Origin: Bacteroidia bacterium
GTDB taxonomy: Bacteria > Bacteroidota > Bacteroidia > B-17B0 > Aurantibacillaceae
Reading direction: 5' to 3'
DNA length: 64,000 bases
NCBI GenBank assembly: GCA_016787705.1
Contig: JAEUTP010000027.1
Coordinates: forward strand, 186,001-250,000
Of the stretch, positions 24,326-33,121 are shown piece by piece (the first letter of the stretch is position 1; each line of letters starts with the position of its first letter). The notes beneath the pieces are model-generated. The model worked only from the letters and a program-made list of their open reading frames with translations. It ran no database searches and had not been told where the DNA came from. The position numbers and the translations under genes were made by a program.

Positions 24326-27300
24326 TTAAAACGCTTTTTTCTTTCCGAATTTAATGTTCCCTAAGGCATCTAATATCTTTTTAAACACTTCAAAGTATAA
24401 AGTAATGATCAATACAATACTCATTACCCAAATCACACAAATGTTGAACCAATACGTTGAGAAATAAGTTCCCATAAAGTTTTTACGTGGTGCGAAGAAA
24501 TGTGCGCGGCCTAATTTCGATTCAACCGGATCCTGGAAAACCGGATCTATCTGTTGAATTAGTTTTCCATCTTTTTCAATACAACGGTTTAACTCACCCG
24601 AATTTTTAACCAGGTTATTTAAATTTTCATTATCATAATTGGCAGCAAGCTCTAAGAATTTTTCTTTTTCTGCCGGATTTTTTTGCATGGATAATTTAAC
24701 TTCATCTAATTTTTTATAGGCCGTATTTTGTACATTGATATAATAATTTTTGATGTTGGTTAAGTAGGCTTTGATAGCTGCTGCAACCGCAGGGTTATAA
24801 CTTTTCTCATTTATTTGATTTAAGCCGTCAAAGGTTACTTTTTTATTGATCTTTGTTTCTTTACTTATTTCGTTATATAATAAAGCGATGTCAGCTTTCA
24901 CGTCGCTCATCTTTTTACCGTCCTTGGTCTCATTCTCTATCTTCACTAATTTGCTTTCCAGCTTCGGCATCCAATAATCTTTTTTGTATTGGGCAACACT
25001 AATGCTTTTATCGAACTTATAAAAATTACGCTCATAAGCATTTTCTTTAAATTGGTTTACTGCCAAAGCTTCAAACGCCCAGCGGCTGGCCATTACTTCA
25101 CCACTCAATGGTACGCTGCCCTGGTTAGCCAAAGTTGGATTTAATTTATCAAATTTAACTACTACACCGGCCAATAATAATTGCGGAATAATTAAGAAAG
25201 GAATTAAAATGTAAATAGTAACCGCGCTGTTAAATGCAGATGAGATATTTAAACCTAAAACGTTTGCAAAACAAGAAGCTGTAAATAAAACCATCCAATA
25301 ATCGGTAAACATGCCTTTAATGCCTAATACGCTGTTACCAACAATTACGAAGGTTAATGTTTGAATGGCAGATAAGGCAAACATAATAATGATCTTGCTC
25401 CATAAATAACTGCCTTTACTTAAATTTAAGAACGATTCACGCTTACGGATCTTCCGGTCGCGAATGATCTCTTCGGCACTCACTGTTAAGCCAATAAATA
25501 AAGCCACAACAACCGACATAAACATATAAGCCGGAATATTTTCGTTCTCGCCAAAAATATAACCTTTGCTGGTGTCTACATCGGTATTAAAGAAACGCAC
25601 TAAATACGCTAAAATAAAAGCGAGTAGAGGTGCCTCTAAAAAGTTGATCATGAGGTACTGCGTGTTTGTTAATTTGCTCTTAACGTCACGCGTCATAAAT
25701 ACTTTAAACTGTTTAAAGATATTAGGGATCTTAAAAATACTTTCAGGTATCTCGGTGTGTTTCTTCTCAGAGTGAATGTTGCTTTCAATGCGCTCGCGGT
25801 ATTGCACGTTCCATTCTGCCGGGCTCACCTTACGGTTGTAGGTTAAGTTACCGTACTCATCCAATACTTTACTTTCAATGATATTAAAGATCTGCTCAGG
25901 ATTTACGTTACCACAGTTCCAGCATTCCGATTCTTCGGCGTTTACGTGGTTCACTAAACGTTTAAAATAACTTACCGCATCAACCGGGTTACCATAATAA
26001 ATAGGATAACCACCCACGTCAAGGATCATTAGGTTATCAAACATTTTATAGATCTCGGAAGAAGGCTGGTGAATTACCACAAAAATTAATTTTCCTTTTA
26101 AAGCTAATTCTTTTAAAAGATCCATAATGTTTTCAGAGTCACGTGATGATAAACCTGAAGTAGGTTCATCCACAAATAACACACTTGGTTCGCGAATTAA
26201 TTCTAAAGAAATATTTAAACGCTTACGCTGTCCACCCGAAATTGTCTTTTCTAAAGGTGAACCAACTTTTAGATGACGTGTTTCGCTCAGACCCAAGTCT
26301 GCCAATAAACTATTACAACGTTTTGAAATTTCTTCGTCATCTAAATTTCCAAAACATAATTTGGCGTTATAAAAAAGATTTTCGTAAACAGTTAGTTCTT
26401 CAATTAATAAGTCATCCTGGCTCACGTGGCCAATAACGCCAGAGATAGCTTCACGCTCGGTATGAATGTTTTTACCGTTAATCTTTACAGAACCACCGCT
26501 TGGTGTTTCCATACTGTTTAACACGTTTAATAAAGTAGATTTACCTGCACCGGAACCGCCCATGATGCCAATAAGCTTTCCTGATTCTTCGTTGATGTTA
26601 ACATCGCGTAAACCTAATTTACCACCTTTAAATTTGTATTCAAGATTTTTTACTTCAAAGGTGATACGCGCCTGTGATTCGTCACTTAAAAAACGACCAA
26701 TAACATCGCTGTAATAAATAGGTTTTATTTTGCTTGAACGGATAGAAGAACCCGGCGTGAAAATGTGTACACGTTCTTTAGAAATACTTTGTCCATTTAA
26801 CTGAAGTTCGTAGTTACCATAAATTCTAAGCGCGTACATGGCCACGCTTTCAATTTGAATCACGCGCACATCCTGTGGCAGTGTTTCGCAGTAAATATGT
26901 TTGCTTTGATTTTGTACACCATCCTGGTTATTATTAATAACCAAAATGTTTGGATTGTTAGGTACAACTTCCAATCCATTAACAATAAAAGAAGTTAATA
27001 AATTAAACTCTTCCATTGGAATGTTGAAGGTATCGGCCACTGTAAGTACGAATTCATTTTCCTGCTCAGAGATCTCGTTACTGGAGTGTATAAATTCAAG
27101 CAAACGTATTAATACGATTACTTTTTGTGGCTGTTCTAATTCCTGGTTAATTTGAGTACAGATCTTTAAGATCTTAACTGAGTTAAGAGAGGTTCTTTTT
27201 GCCGCCCCTTCTTTTTTCTTGCTGCTGGCCTGGTGCGATTCGAGGTATTCGTCAAATATTTTCAGATAGGTTTCTACCTGCTCTAAATTTAACTGGCTTT

Positions 27301-27403
27301 TTAAGAAGGATTGTACAATTTGTCGGCCCGTGTTGTTAATGCCGTCAACCTTTGCAATAATTGCAAACATTTGCATCAGGGCTCTTAATATTCGTTCACT
27401 CAT
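24326..27403 (-). CDS. TerB-like/ABC transporter fusion (ABCG-type ATPase plus permease)
   Basis: A 1025-residue multidomain protein. Residues ~1-150 are helical and resemble a TerB-like tellurite-resistance domain (MQMFAIIAKVDGINN, EQENEFVLTVADTF). A beta-rich linker follows. The ABC ATPase occupies ~265-490: GGSGAGKST, ISGGQRKRLN, VLFVDEPTSGLSS. The C-terminal ABC-2 permease (~590-1010) has six or so membrane helices, interrupted between the last two by a ~170-residue hydrophilic, probably extracytoplasmic insert (780-950). The fused ATPase-permease order resembles ABCG half-transporters. Substrate unknown. The start overlaps nothing; the next gene upstream is only six bases away and probably co-transcribed. 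Confidence 0.87.
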   Translation of the reverse strand: MSERILRALMQMFAIIAKVDGINNTGRQIVQSFLKSQLNLEQVETYLKIFDEYLESHQASSKKKEGAAKRTSLNSVKILKICTQINQELEQPQKVIVLIRLLEFIHSSNEISEQENEFVLTVADTFNIPMEEFNLLTSFIVNGLEVVPNNPNILVINNNQDGVQNQSKHIYCETLPQDVRVIQIESVAMYALRIYGNYELQLNGQSISKERVHIFTPGSSIRSSKIKPIYYSDVIGRFLSDESQARITFEVKNLEYKFKGGKLGLRDVNINEESGKLIGIMGGSGAGKSTLLNVLNSMETPSGGSVKINGKNIHTEREAISGVIGHVSQDDLLIEELTVYENLFYNAKLCFGNLDDEEISKRCNSLLADLGLSETRHLKVGSPLEKTISGGQRKRLNISLELIREPSVLFVDEPTSGLSSRDSENIMDLLKELALKGKLIFVVIHQPSSEIYKMFDNLMILDVGGYPIYYGNPVDAVSYFKRLVNHVNAEESECWNCGNVNPEQIFNIIESKVLDEYGNLTYNRKVSPAEWNVQYRERIESNIHSEKKHTEIPESIFKIPNIFKQFKVFMTRDVKSKLTNTQYLMINFLEAPLLAFILAYLVRFFNTDVDTSKGYIFGENENIPAYMFMSVVVALFIGLTVSAEEIIRDRKIRKRESFLNLSKGSYLWSKIIIMFALSAIQTLTFVIVGNSVLGIKGMFTDYWMVLFTASCFANVLGLNISSAFNSAVTIYILIPFLIIPQLLLAGVVVKFDKLNPTLANQGSVPLSGEVMASRWAFEALAVNQFKENAYERNFYKFDKSISVAQYKKDYWMPKLESKLVKIENETKDGKKMSDVKADIALLYNEISKETKINKKVTFDGLNQINEKSYNPAVAAAIKAYLTNIKNYYINVQNTAYKKLDEVKLSMQKNPAEKEKFLELAANYDNENLNNLVKNSGELNRCIEKDGKLIQQIDPVFQDPVESKLGRAHFFAPRKNFMGTYFSTYWFNICVIWVMSIVLIITLYFEVFKKILDALGNIKFGKKKAF

Positions 27404-27409
27404 GTGTTA

Positions 27410-27898
27410 TTATTTTTTGGCGGTAATACTTTCGTAAAAGTATTTTGCCATTTGTTTTACTTGATTACAGTCTTGTTTTGAAAAAGCGGTTTCTGCTTTA
27501 CCAAAAACGATGCCGGTAATACCATCGTCTTTTAAAGTGCCAATATAGTTTTTATATATTTCAATCACATAGTAACCACTGTTTTTACTTAATTCGTAAT
27601 TGGTAGTTTCTTTGGCATAAAAGCTTTTTGACCCCGATTTAATTTCCATCATGTCTTTTTTTCCAAAGTATAAATTTTCGTTTGTGCAAATGCGCATATA
27701 AAATTTATTAGCAGGTGCTTTAACGAGTTGAATGGTTGATCCGTTCTTTAAGGAAGTGATCACATAATCTGCCTGGATAACTTTATTTTCTTTAGGTATG
27801 CGAATGGTATCACTTATAAAAGAAAAATCGCCCGCCTTTTGGGAATGTCCAAAAAAGCCAAAGAATAAAAAAGTAATAATAAATAAACTATTCCTCAT
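27410..27898 (-). CDS. Uncharacterised exported protein
   Basis: A 162-residue protein with a signal peptide (MRNSLFIITFLFFGFFGHSQ). The mature part is mixed alpha/beta with no Cys pair except single Cys residues and no motif I recognise. It sits six bases before the large ABC fusion, so both are likely made from one mRNA; it might be a periplasmic partner of that transporter, which is inference from position only. Confidence 0.65.
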   Translation of the reverse strand: MRNSLFIITFLFFGFFGHSQKAGDFSFISDTIRIPKENKVIQADYVITSLKNGSTIQLVKAPANKFYMRICTNENLYFGKKDMMEIKSGSKSFYAKETTNYELSKNSGYYVIEIYKNYIGTLKDDGITGIVFGKAETAFSKQDCNQVKQMAKYFYESITAKK

Positions 27899-27927
27899 AT
27901 AAAAAGCGAATTCTAAGATACAAAAAA

Positions 27928-27950
27928 AGGATAAAGTTGCGCTTTATCCT
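27928..27950 (-). terminator. Intrinsic terminator
   Basis: A 9-bp stem AGGATAAAG / CTTTATCCT with a 5-base loop, followed on the minus strand by seven T. It is about 40 bp beyond the stop of the 27990-28418 gene and separates it from the ABC operon. Confidence 0.8.
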
Positions 27951-27989
27951 CTTAATTTTTTTTTGAAAAAAATCTTGGTTAGGCGATAA

Positions 27990-28418
27990 CTATTTTTGTT
28001 TAAAGCCTATTAGCATTACCGCACATCCTGAACCCGGATTTTTATTGGCATCTAATTGTGCTTCAATAATGGTTTCGAGTGTTGATTTTACTTTAAAATC
28101 CCAATATGGTGCATTTTTCTTATCACGATTAGTGAATAATAAATGACGATCCTGATCGTAAATATTAAAAATCAGGTTACCATCTGATGTACCGCTGCAA
28201 GCTGCAAGCCTGTAAGTTGTTTCGCCAAAAAAAGTAGTTTGAAATTCAGCAGTTTCTTCAGAGTTAAGTAGCAAGGCACGGTATTGTTGCCCATCTGAAA
28301 TAAATGTAGAGATAATGTGTTTAGCACAAATATTTGCAATTGTATCGCACTGTGCGTTTGCTTTGTTAAAGCAGGCAGTGATTGAAACAAATGATAAGGC
28401 TATAATAAATTTCTTCAT
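27990..28418 (-). CDS. Uncharacterised small exported protein
   Basis: A 142-residue protein with signal peptide (MKKFIIALSFVSITACFNKANAQ). The mature chain has four Cys residues (QCDTIANIC, AACSG, SGCAVML), suggesting disulfides, and ends in a beta-strand pattern IEAQLDANKNPGSGCAVMLIGF. The Cys in SITACF is not followed by a typical lipobox residue pattern, so secretion rather than lipidation is more likely. Family not recognised. Only 21 bases separate it from the upstream lipoprotein gene, consistent with a two-gene operon ending at the terminator at 27928-27950. Confidence 0.65.
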   Translation of the reverse strand: MKKFIIALSFVSITACFNKANAQCDTIANICAKHIISTFISDGQQYRALLLNSEETAEFQTTFFGETTYRLAACSGTSDGNLIFNIYDQDRHLLFTNRDKKNAPYWDFKVKSTLETIIEAQLDANKNPGSGCAVMLIGFKQK

Positions 28419-28439
28419 TTTAGTTTTATAGGTTTAATA

Positions 28440-29351
28440 TTATGATTGTGAGCTTATAATTTTATTTCTGATCTCTTTAATTTTATCTGTAATTAAAGCA
28501 ATTTGTTCGTCGCTTACAATAACTTCTGTTGTGCTGTTTATGTAAGTTAATTTTTTAGTTGTATCAGTTACAGGCTCAACAAAATTGTATTTAAATTGAA
28601 TGCCATCATAGATCTTATTAAGATCGGCTAATTGTGCTGTTAAGGCAACAACTTCCGGCTCGGTGCTGTTTCCTAATATTTTAAGTAAACTGTTTAATGC
28701 TTGTTTTTGTTCTGCAATTCTAAATCTAACACCTTCGGTTGGTTTTGATTTATATGCTGTAACAGAAAAATGCATACTTTCTATCCAACCACCTGTAAGT
28801 ATAAGACTGCTTACATTTGTTCTTTGATTATTTTTTAAATAAGCATCGCTACCACGGTAAGCAATACCTACCAAAACCATCATACTATCTTTATTGGTAA
28901 CATTATTTTTAATACGCTCCATGGTTGAAGCATCAAATGCAGCAGAAATACCTAATTTATCTGCCAATTGTTTTACAGAAGCAAGGTAACCTAACGCATC
29001 CTGTGTTTGATTATAAAGAGATACATATCCAAGATCTGCACCGTAAATTCCTAAGTTAATTGATTTTGAGTAATCAGTAGAGAAAGTGTTTACTTTGTTA
29101 GAGGCGTGTAAAATTGATTTATCGTAAGTAATGCCACTTTTTTGAATTAATAAAGCTGTTTGTATTGGTGAAGGTACGCTAAACAGCTCACCGCCAACGT
29201 TTACAATATTTGTTTTAACGGTATCAGGGGTTTCAACCAATTCATCCTTACCATCTTCCTTTTTATTATCCCCGCCGCAAGACGTTAAAAAAACCACTGC
29301 AATAACTGCTGCTAAAACATTTTTATTTAGCATTTTTTTATAAATTTTCAT
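28440..29351 (-). CDS. Uncharacterised lipoprotein
   Basis: A 303-residue lipoprotein with lipobox LTSC (Cys25) followed by an acidic/basic linker (GGDNKKEDGKDELVE). The mature domain is mostly helical (NKVNTFSTDYSKSINLGIYGADLGYVSLYNQ, QDALGYLASVKQLADKLG). No enzyme motif seen. Internal ATG 29333 is an alternative start that keeps a usable signal peptide. It lies upstream of, and in line with, the small Cys-containing exported protein gene. Confidence 0.65.
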   Translation of the reverse strand: MKIYKKMLNKNVLAAVIAVVFLTSCGGDNKKEDGKDELVETPDTVKTNIVNVGGELFSVPSPIQTALLIQKSGITYDKSILHASNKVNTFSTDYSKSINLGIYGADLGYVSLYNQTQDALGYLASVKQLADKLGISAAFDASTMERIKNNVTNKDSMMVLVGIAYRGSDAYLKNNQRTNVSSLILTGGWIESMHFSVTAYKSKPTEGVRFRIAEQKQALNSLLKILGNSTEPEVVALTAQLADLNKIYDGIQFKYNFVEPVTDTTKKLTYINSTTEVIVSDEQIALITDKIKEIRNKIISSQS

Positions 29352-29400
29352 CGATAAATTGATGTTTTTTTAAGATTAATTTGGCGCAAGTAAAGCAAAA

Positions 29401-29441
29401 AAACTGAATTGGGCAAATAAAAATTCCCCACAATTCAGTTT
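29401..29441. terminator. Terminator after the 29462-29902 gene
   Basis: An 11-bp perfect inverted repeat AAACTGAATTG / CAATTCAGTTT around a 19-base loop, with A/T runs on both sides. Position and orientation fit the gene ending at 29462 on the minus strand. Confidence 0.65.
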
Positions 29442-29461
29442 TTTAATTGTTAAAAACATTT

Positions 29462-29902
29462 TTAGTGATTATCGCCACCAAAATAGGTTGCTTCAATAAT
29501 ATCTGCGTTATAAGCAACGTCATAAATCACTTCATTCATGATAGCTTCATTGGTTAACTCAATTGGTTGAGAAGCCTGAACAATAACAGTTTCGCAAGGC
29601 GTACCATCGGCACGTTTATCTGTAGTGATAGTTACCTGTGCGTAAGTTCCGTAACCACCTTCTTTCAACATTTTATAATGGTTTAAATTTGGGTTATACT
29701 CACCACATCTTGTATTCATATAATAAACGTCTTTTCCAAAATGACGGCCTTTGATCTCCCAAACCCATACATTTTGGTAACGCCAGCTACCGTCTTTCAT
29801 TTTAATAGCCACGTCTATTTTCCATACTCCGGGGCTAACTTCATCTAATTTATACTTCCACTTATTGGAAATATTTGTCATAATTGTTTTTAAATCGCTC
29901 AT
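29462..29902 (-). CDS. Uncharacterised cytosolic protein
   Basis: A 146-residue protein with no signal peptide or membrane helix. The pattern SNKWKYKLDEVSPGVWKIDVAI followed by DGSWRYQNVWVWEI and an alternating strand/helix layout suggests a compact alpha/beta fold similar in style to YbjN/chaperone-like domains, but I cannot assign it. It has its own -7 promoter box and terminator, so it is probably transcribed alone. Intact start and stop, and codon use like its neighbours, support it being real. Confidence 0.65.
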   Translation of the reverse strand: MSDLKTIMTNISNKWKYKLDEVSPGVWKIDVAIKMKDGSWRYQNVWVWEIKGRHFGKDVYYMNTRCGEYNPNLNHYKMLKEGGYGTYAQVTITTDKRADGTPCETVIVQASQPIELTNEAIMNEVIYDVAYNADIIEATYFGGDNH

Positions 29903-29923
29903 TGTTTAGTTTTTAAAGTTTAT

Positions 29924-29931
29924 CAAATATA
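29924..29931 (-). promoter_or_regulatory. Candidate -7 box for the 29462-29902 gene
   Basis: TATATTTG on the minus strand matches TAnnTTTG, 21 bases before the ATG. The best upstream TTG is only 16 bases away, so the -33 element is weak. Confidence 0.4.
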
Positions 29932-29980
29932 TATTTTTTTTAATTCGCAACTAAATTTTTTTTAGGCTTGTTTTTTAACC

Positions 29981-29988
29981 TAACTTTG
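29981..29988 (+). promoter_or_regulatory. Candidate -7 box for the MFS transporter gene
   Basis: TAACTTTG matches TAnnTTTG exactly, 20 bases before the ATG at 30009. A -33 element is not clear. Confidence 0.4.
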
Positions 29989-30008
29989 CCTTCCCTTTTC
30001 TTTAAATT

Positions 30009-31202
30009 ATGAAACGTTCCGATATTATTCTTCTTCTTATTCTTGCCTTTGTACAGTTTACCGGAATAGTTGATTTTATGGTGCTAATGCCTTTAAAACC
30101 AAAGCTTACCGAGCTATGGGGCATTAACCCGCAACAATTTGGAATTGCAGTTTTTGCTTATGGTTTTGGCGCCTTTCTTTCGTCGTTAATATGTGTAAAT
30201 AAAGTTGACCGTTTTGACCGTAAAAAAGTACTTGTGGTTATTTATGCCGGCTTTACTTTAGGTACATTCTTTTGTGGATTTGCCAGCAGTTATTATATGT
30301 TGGTAGCCGCACGTTTTATTACCGGGTTATTTGGTGGTGTTTCGGGTTCTATTATTCAATCTATTGTTGGCGATGCCATTCCTGCTCAAAAACGTGGCCA
30401 GGCAATGGGCATTTTAATGATGGGTTTTGCCCTGGCAAGCATTGTTGGCGTGCCGGGTGGCTTGTATCTTGCTGCGCATAATCACTGGTATACGCCATTT
30501 TTAATTTTAGGAATATTATGTGTGGTGGTTTTTATTGGGATCTTATTTGTAGTGCCGTCGTTCACTGCGCATTTAGCTACCTATAAACGACAAACATTTG
30601 CGGGTGTTATGAAAAGTGTACTTGAAGATAAGAACCGCCGCTGGGCTTTATTACTTACACTTTTAATTATGCCGGCGCACTTTTTTATCATTCCTTTTTT
30701 AACGGATTATTTTACCTCTAATTTAGGTTTCGATTATTCATCAACAGTACCCTTAGTATATATTGTTGGTGGAGCTATCACTGCTTTCTCATCGCCCATG
30801 ATAGGAAAACTAAGCGATAAGATCGGGCGCTTTAAGGTTCTGGCCGCTTTATCAGCATTGGCAGTAATTCCATTAATTGGTATTCCTAATTTGCAAACCA
30901 ACAATAAGTTTGTTTTATTATGTTTTACCGCTTCTTTATTTGTATTTAGCGGTTCGCGTATGATCATTGCCATGGCACATACAACCTCTACAGCGCAACC
31001 ACACATTCGTGGCGCTTTTTTAATTATCAATTCATCTGTACAACAGTTCGGTACTTCCATTGCATCTTTAATAGGCGGTTTTATTGTGGTACAATCTGCC
31101 GATCATAAATTGCATAACTACCCCATTCTTGGTTATGTAGCGGTTGTATTTTCAATACTTGTATTATTGGTGTTTAATAAAGTAAAGCCGTTAAAGGTTT
31201 AG
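30009..31202 (+). CDS. MFS transporter
   Basis: A 397-residue major facilitator with about 12 membrane helices. The loop 2-3 motif appears as NKVDRFDRKKVLV, a variant of the family G-x-x-x-D-R-x-G-R-K/R signature, and the mirrored loop 8-9 motif is GKLSDKIGRFKVL. FMVLMPLKPKL in helix 1 resembles the drug/sugar-efflux (AraJ-like) subgroup. Substrate cannot be told from sequence. It has its own promoter box and is followed by mnmE in the same direction after 61 bases. Confidence 0.88.
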   Translation: MKRSDIILLLILAFVQFTGIVDFMVLMPLKPKLTELWGINPQQFGIAVFAYGFGAFLSSLICVNKVDRFDRKKVLVVIYAGFTLGTFFCGFASSYYMLVAARFITGLFGGVSGSIIQSIVGDAIPAQKRGQAMGILMMGFALASIVGVPGGLYLAAHNHWYTPFLILGILCVVVFIGILFVVPSFTAHLATYKRQTFAGVMKSVLEDKNRRWALLLTLLIMPAHFFIIPFLTDYFTSNLGFDYSSTVPLVYIVGGAITAFSSPMIGKLSDKIGRFKVLAALSALAVIPLIGIPNLQTNNKFVLLCFTASLFVFSGSRMIIAMAHTTSTAQPHIRGAFLIINSSVQQFGTSIASLIGGFIVVQSADHKLHNYPILGYVAVVFSILVLLVFNKVKPLKV

Positions 31203-31263
31203 TAGAGTAAACTGCGTAGTTTTTTTTCTTAGAATAAATTTATAGCTTAGTTCTCCTTAAAAA

Positions 31264-32658
31264 ATGAAGATCGAAACAAACGATACCATTGTTGCATTGG
31301 CTACCGCGCACGGAAGTGCCGCTATTGCTGTTATTCGCCTTAGCGGACCGAATGCTTTTAAGGTGGTTGAGGAGAATTTTTATACTAAGCAACTTAAAAA
31401 AAAGAAGATCCATAATAAAGCATCTCACACTATTCATTTTGGTTTAATTGTGCTGAATGATGTTATTGTTGATGAGGTTCTGGTAAGCGTTTTTAAAGGG
31501 CCAAATTCTTTTACAGGGCAGGATAGTGTGGAAGTTTCATGCCACGGTTCACCCTTCATTCAGCAACAGATCATTCAATTATTTTTAGCCGCAGGCGCTC
31601 GTCACGCGCAACCCGGTGAGTTTACATTACGTGCATTTTTAAACGGTAAATTTGATCTTAGCCAGGCAGAAGCTGTAGCCGATCTTATTGCCAGTAACTC
31701 TGCTATTTCGCACCAGGTGGCCATGCAGCAAATGCGTGGTGGCTTTAGCAACAAAATAAAACTGTTGCGAGAGAACCTGATCAATTTCGCTTCTTTAATT
31801 GAACTGGAATTGGATTTTAGCGAAGAAGATGTGGAGTTTGCCAACAGAACTGATCTTAAGAATTTAATTCATTCTATTAATAATGTGGTTCAAAAACTAA
31901 TAAGCAGTTTTGAATTGGGCAATGTTATAAAAAACGGTATACCCGTTGCTATTGTTGGTAAGCCCAACGCTGGCAAATCTACTTTATTAAATGTATTGCT
32001 GGAAGATGAGCGCGCTATTGTTAGTGAAATTGCAGGCACCACCCGCGATACCATTGAAGATGAAATTACTATTGACGGAGTTTTATTTCGTTTTATTGAT
32101 ACAGCAGGAATAAGAACCACTACCGATGTAATTGAGCAAATAGGTGTGAACAAAGCTTTTGAAGCCATTCAAAAATCAGCTATTGTTATTTATTTGTTTG
32201 ATTCGCACGAAATAAGCAGTGGCGATCTTAAAAATGAAATTGAAATGTTGAAAGAACACATTGGCACTTCTCAATTGGTAATTGTAGCAAACAAGATAGA
32301 TACGGAGAATATTTCTGATCTTAAAAAAGAATTTTCAGATTACCCGGACATTATTTTTATCTCTGCAAAAACACACGATCATATAAAAGATCTTAAATTA
32401 AAATTGCTTGAGCTTTTTGATGCAAGAACCGTTACAGCTACTGATACAATTGTTACTAATGCGCGACATGCCAATTCATTAAAAAACGTAAGCAATGCAT
32501 TACAAAAAGTATTGGATGGATTAGATAAGAATATAGTTGCCGATCTTTTGGCTTTGGATATTCGCTATGCATTAGATGAGATAGGAACACTTACAGGCGA
32601 AGTAACCAATGAAGACCTGCTTACCAACATCTTTAGCAAATTCTGTATCGGAAAATAA
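31264..32658 (+). CDS. mnmE: tRNA modification GTPase MnmE
   Basis: With MnmG (not in this window) this GTPase builds the 5-aminomethyl-type modification at wobble uridine 34 of several tRNAs. The 464-residue length is normal. N-terminal folate-binding domain: NDTIVALATAHG and RLSGPNAF. G domain: P-loop GKPNAGKSTLLN near 231-242, GTTRDT, DTAGI and NKID. The C-terminal FCIGK is the catalytic CxGK end of the family. All motifs are intact. No promoter of standard type was found in the short gap from the MFS gene, so read-through is possible. Confidence 0.97.
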   Translation: MKIETNDTIVALATAHGSAAIAVIRLSGPNAFKVVEENFYTKQLKKKKIHNKASHTIHFGLIVLNDVIVDEVLVSVFKGPNSFTGQDSVEVSCHGSPFIQQQIIQLFLAAGARHAQPGEFTLRAFLNGKFDLSQAEAVADLIASNSAISHQVAMQQMRGGFSNKIKLLRENLINFASLIELELDFSEEDVEFANRTDLKNLIHSINNVVQKLISSFELGNVIKNGIPVAIVGKPNAGKSTLLNVLLEDERAIVSEIAGTTRDTIEDEITIDGVLFRFIDTAGIRTTTDVIEQIGVNKAFEAIQKSAIVIYLFDSHEISSGDLKNEIEMLKEHIGTSQLVIVANKIDTENISDLKKEFSDYPDIIFISAKTHDHIKDLKLKLLELFDARTVTATDTIVTNARHANSLKNVSNALQKVLDGLDKNIVADLLALDIRYALDEIGTLTGEVTNEDLLTNIFSKFCIGK

Positions 32659-32720
32659 TTCTATTTTTAAAGTTTATTTTATTGGCACAATTTTATCATG
32701 TTTTAATAAAAACAGTAAAC

Positions 32721-33005
32721 ATGAAAAATTTTGTTCTATTATTCGCATTAATTTTTTCTTTAAAAGTAGTCCCTGAAAACCGTGATATTTTCCATGGTCA
32801 AAACGGAGATAAATATTGTGCCAAGCTAAAGGATGGTAAAATAATGGTAGTGCACGAAGGCAATCCTATTACTGCAGATATTACTTTAACAAACGGCAGC
32901 ACTATTAAATCTGACGGCACTGTAATTACTAAAGATGGCACCAGCTTTACTTTAAAGGAAGGCGAGTGTGTTGATAAAAATGGCGCTATGCCGTCTAAAA
33001 AATAA
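32721..33005 (+). CDS. Small DUF6799-like protein
   Basis: A 94-residue protein with a short hydrophobic N-terminus (MKNFVLLFALIFSLKVVP) that may be a signal peptide. The remainder repeats a beta pattern: AKLKDGKIMVVHEG, TLTNGSTIKSDGTVITKDG, FTLKEGECVDKNG, which fits the DUF6799 family of Bacteroidota exported proteins. Function unknown. ATG 32721 was chosen; an upstream in-frame start at 32682 would place charged residues before the hydrophobic stretch. Confidence 0.7.
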   Translation: MKNFVLLFALIFSLKVVPENRDIFHGQNGDKYCAKLKDGKIMVVHEGNPITADITLTNGSTIKSDGTVITKDGTSFTLKEGECVDKNGAMPSKK

Positions 33006-33121
33006 ATTTTATTTAAATCGTTTTTGGTAGTTAATTTAATGATTTTATTTTGGGAAGCGTTTCCTTTTTGATACATTTAATTTATCAAACGTTCCTTTTA
33101 TAAATTTCAAAAACCTTAAAC

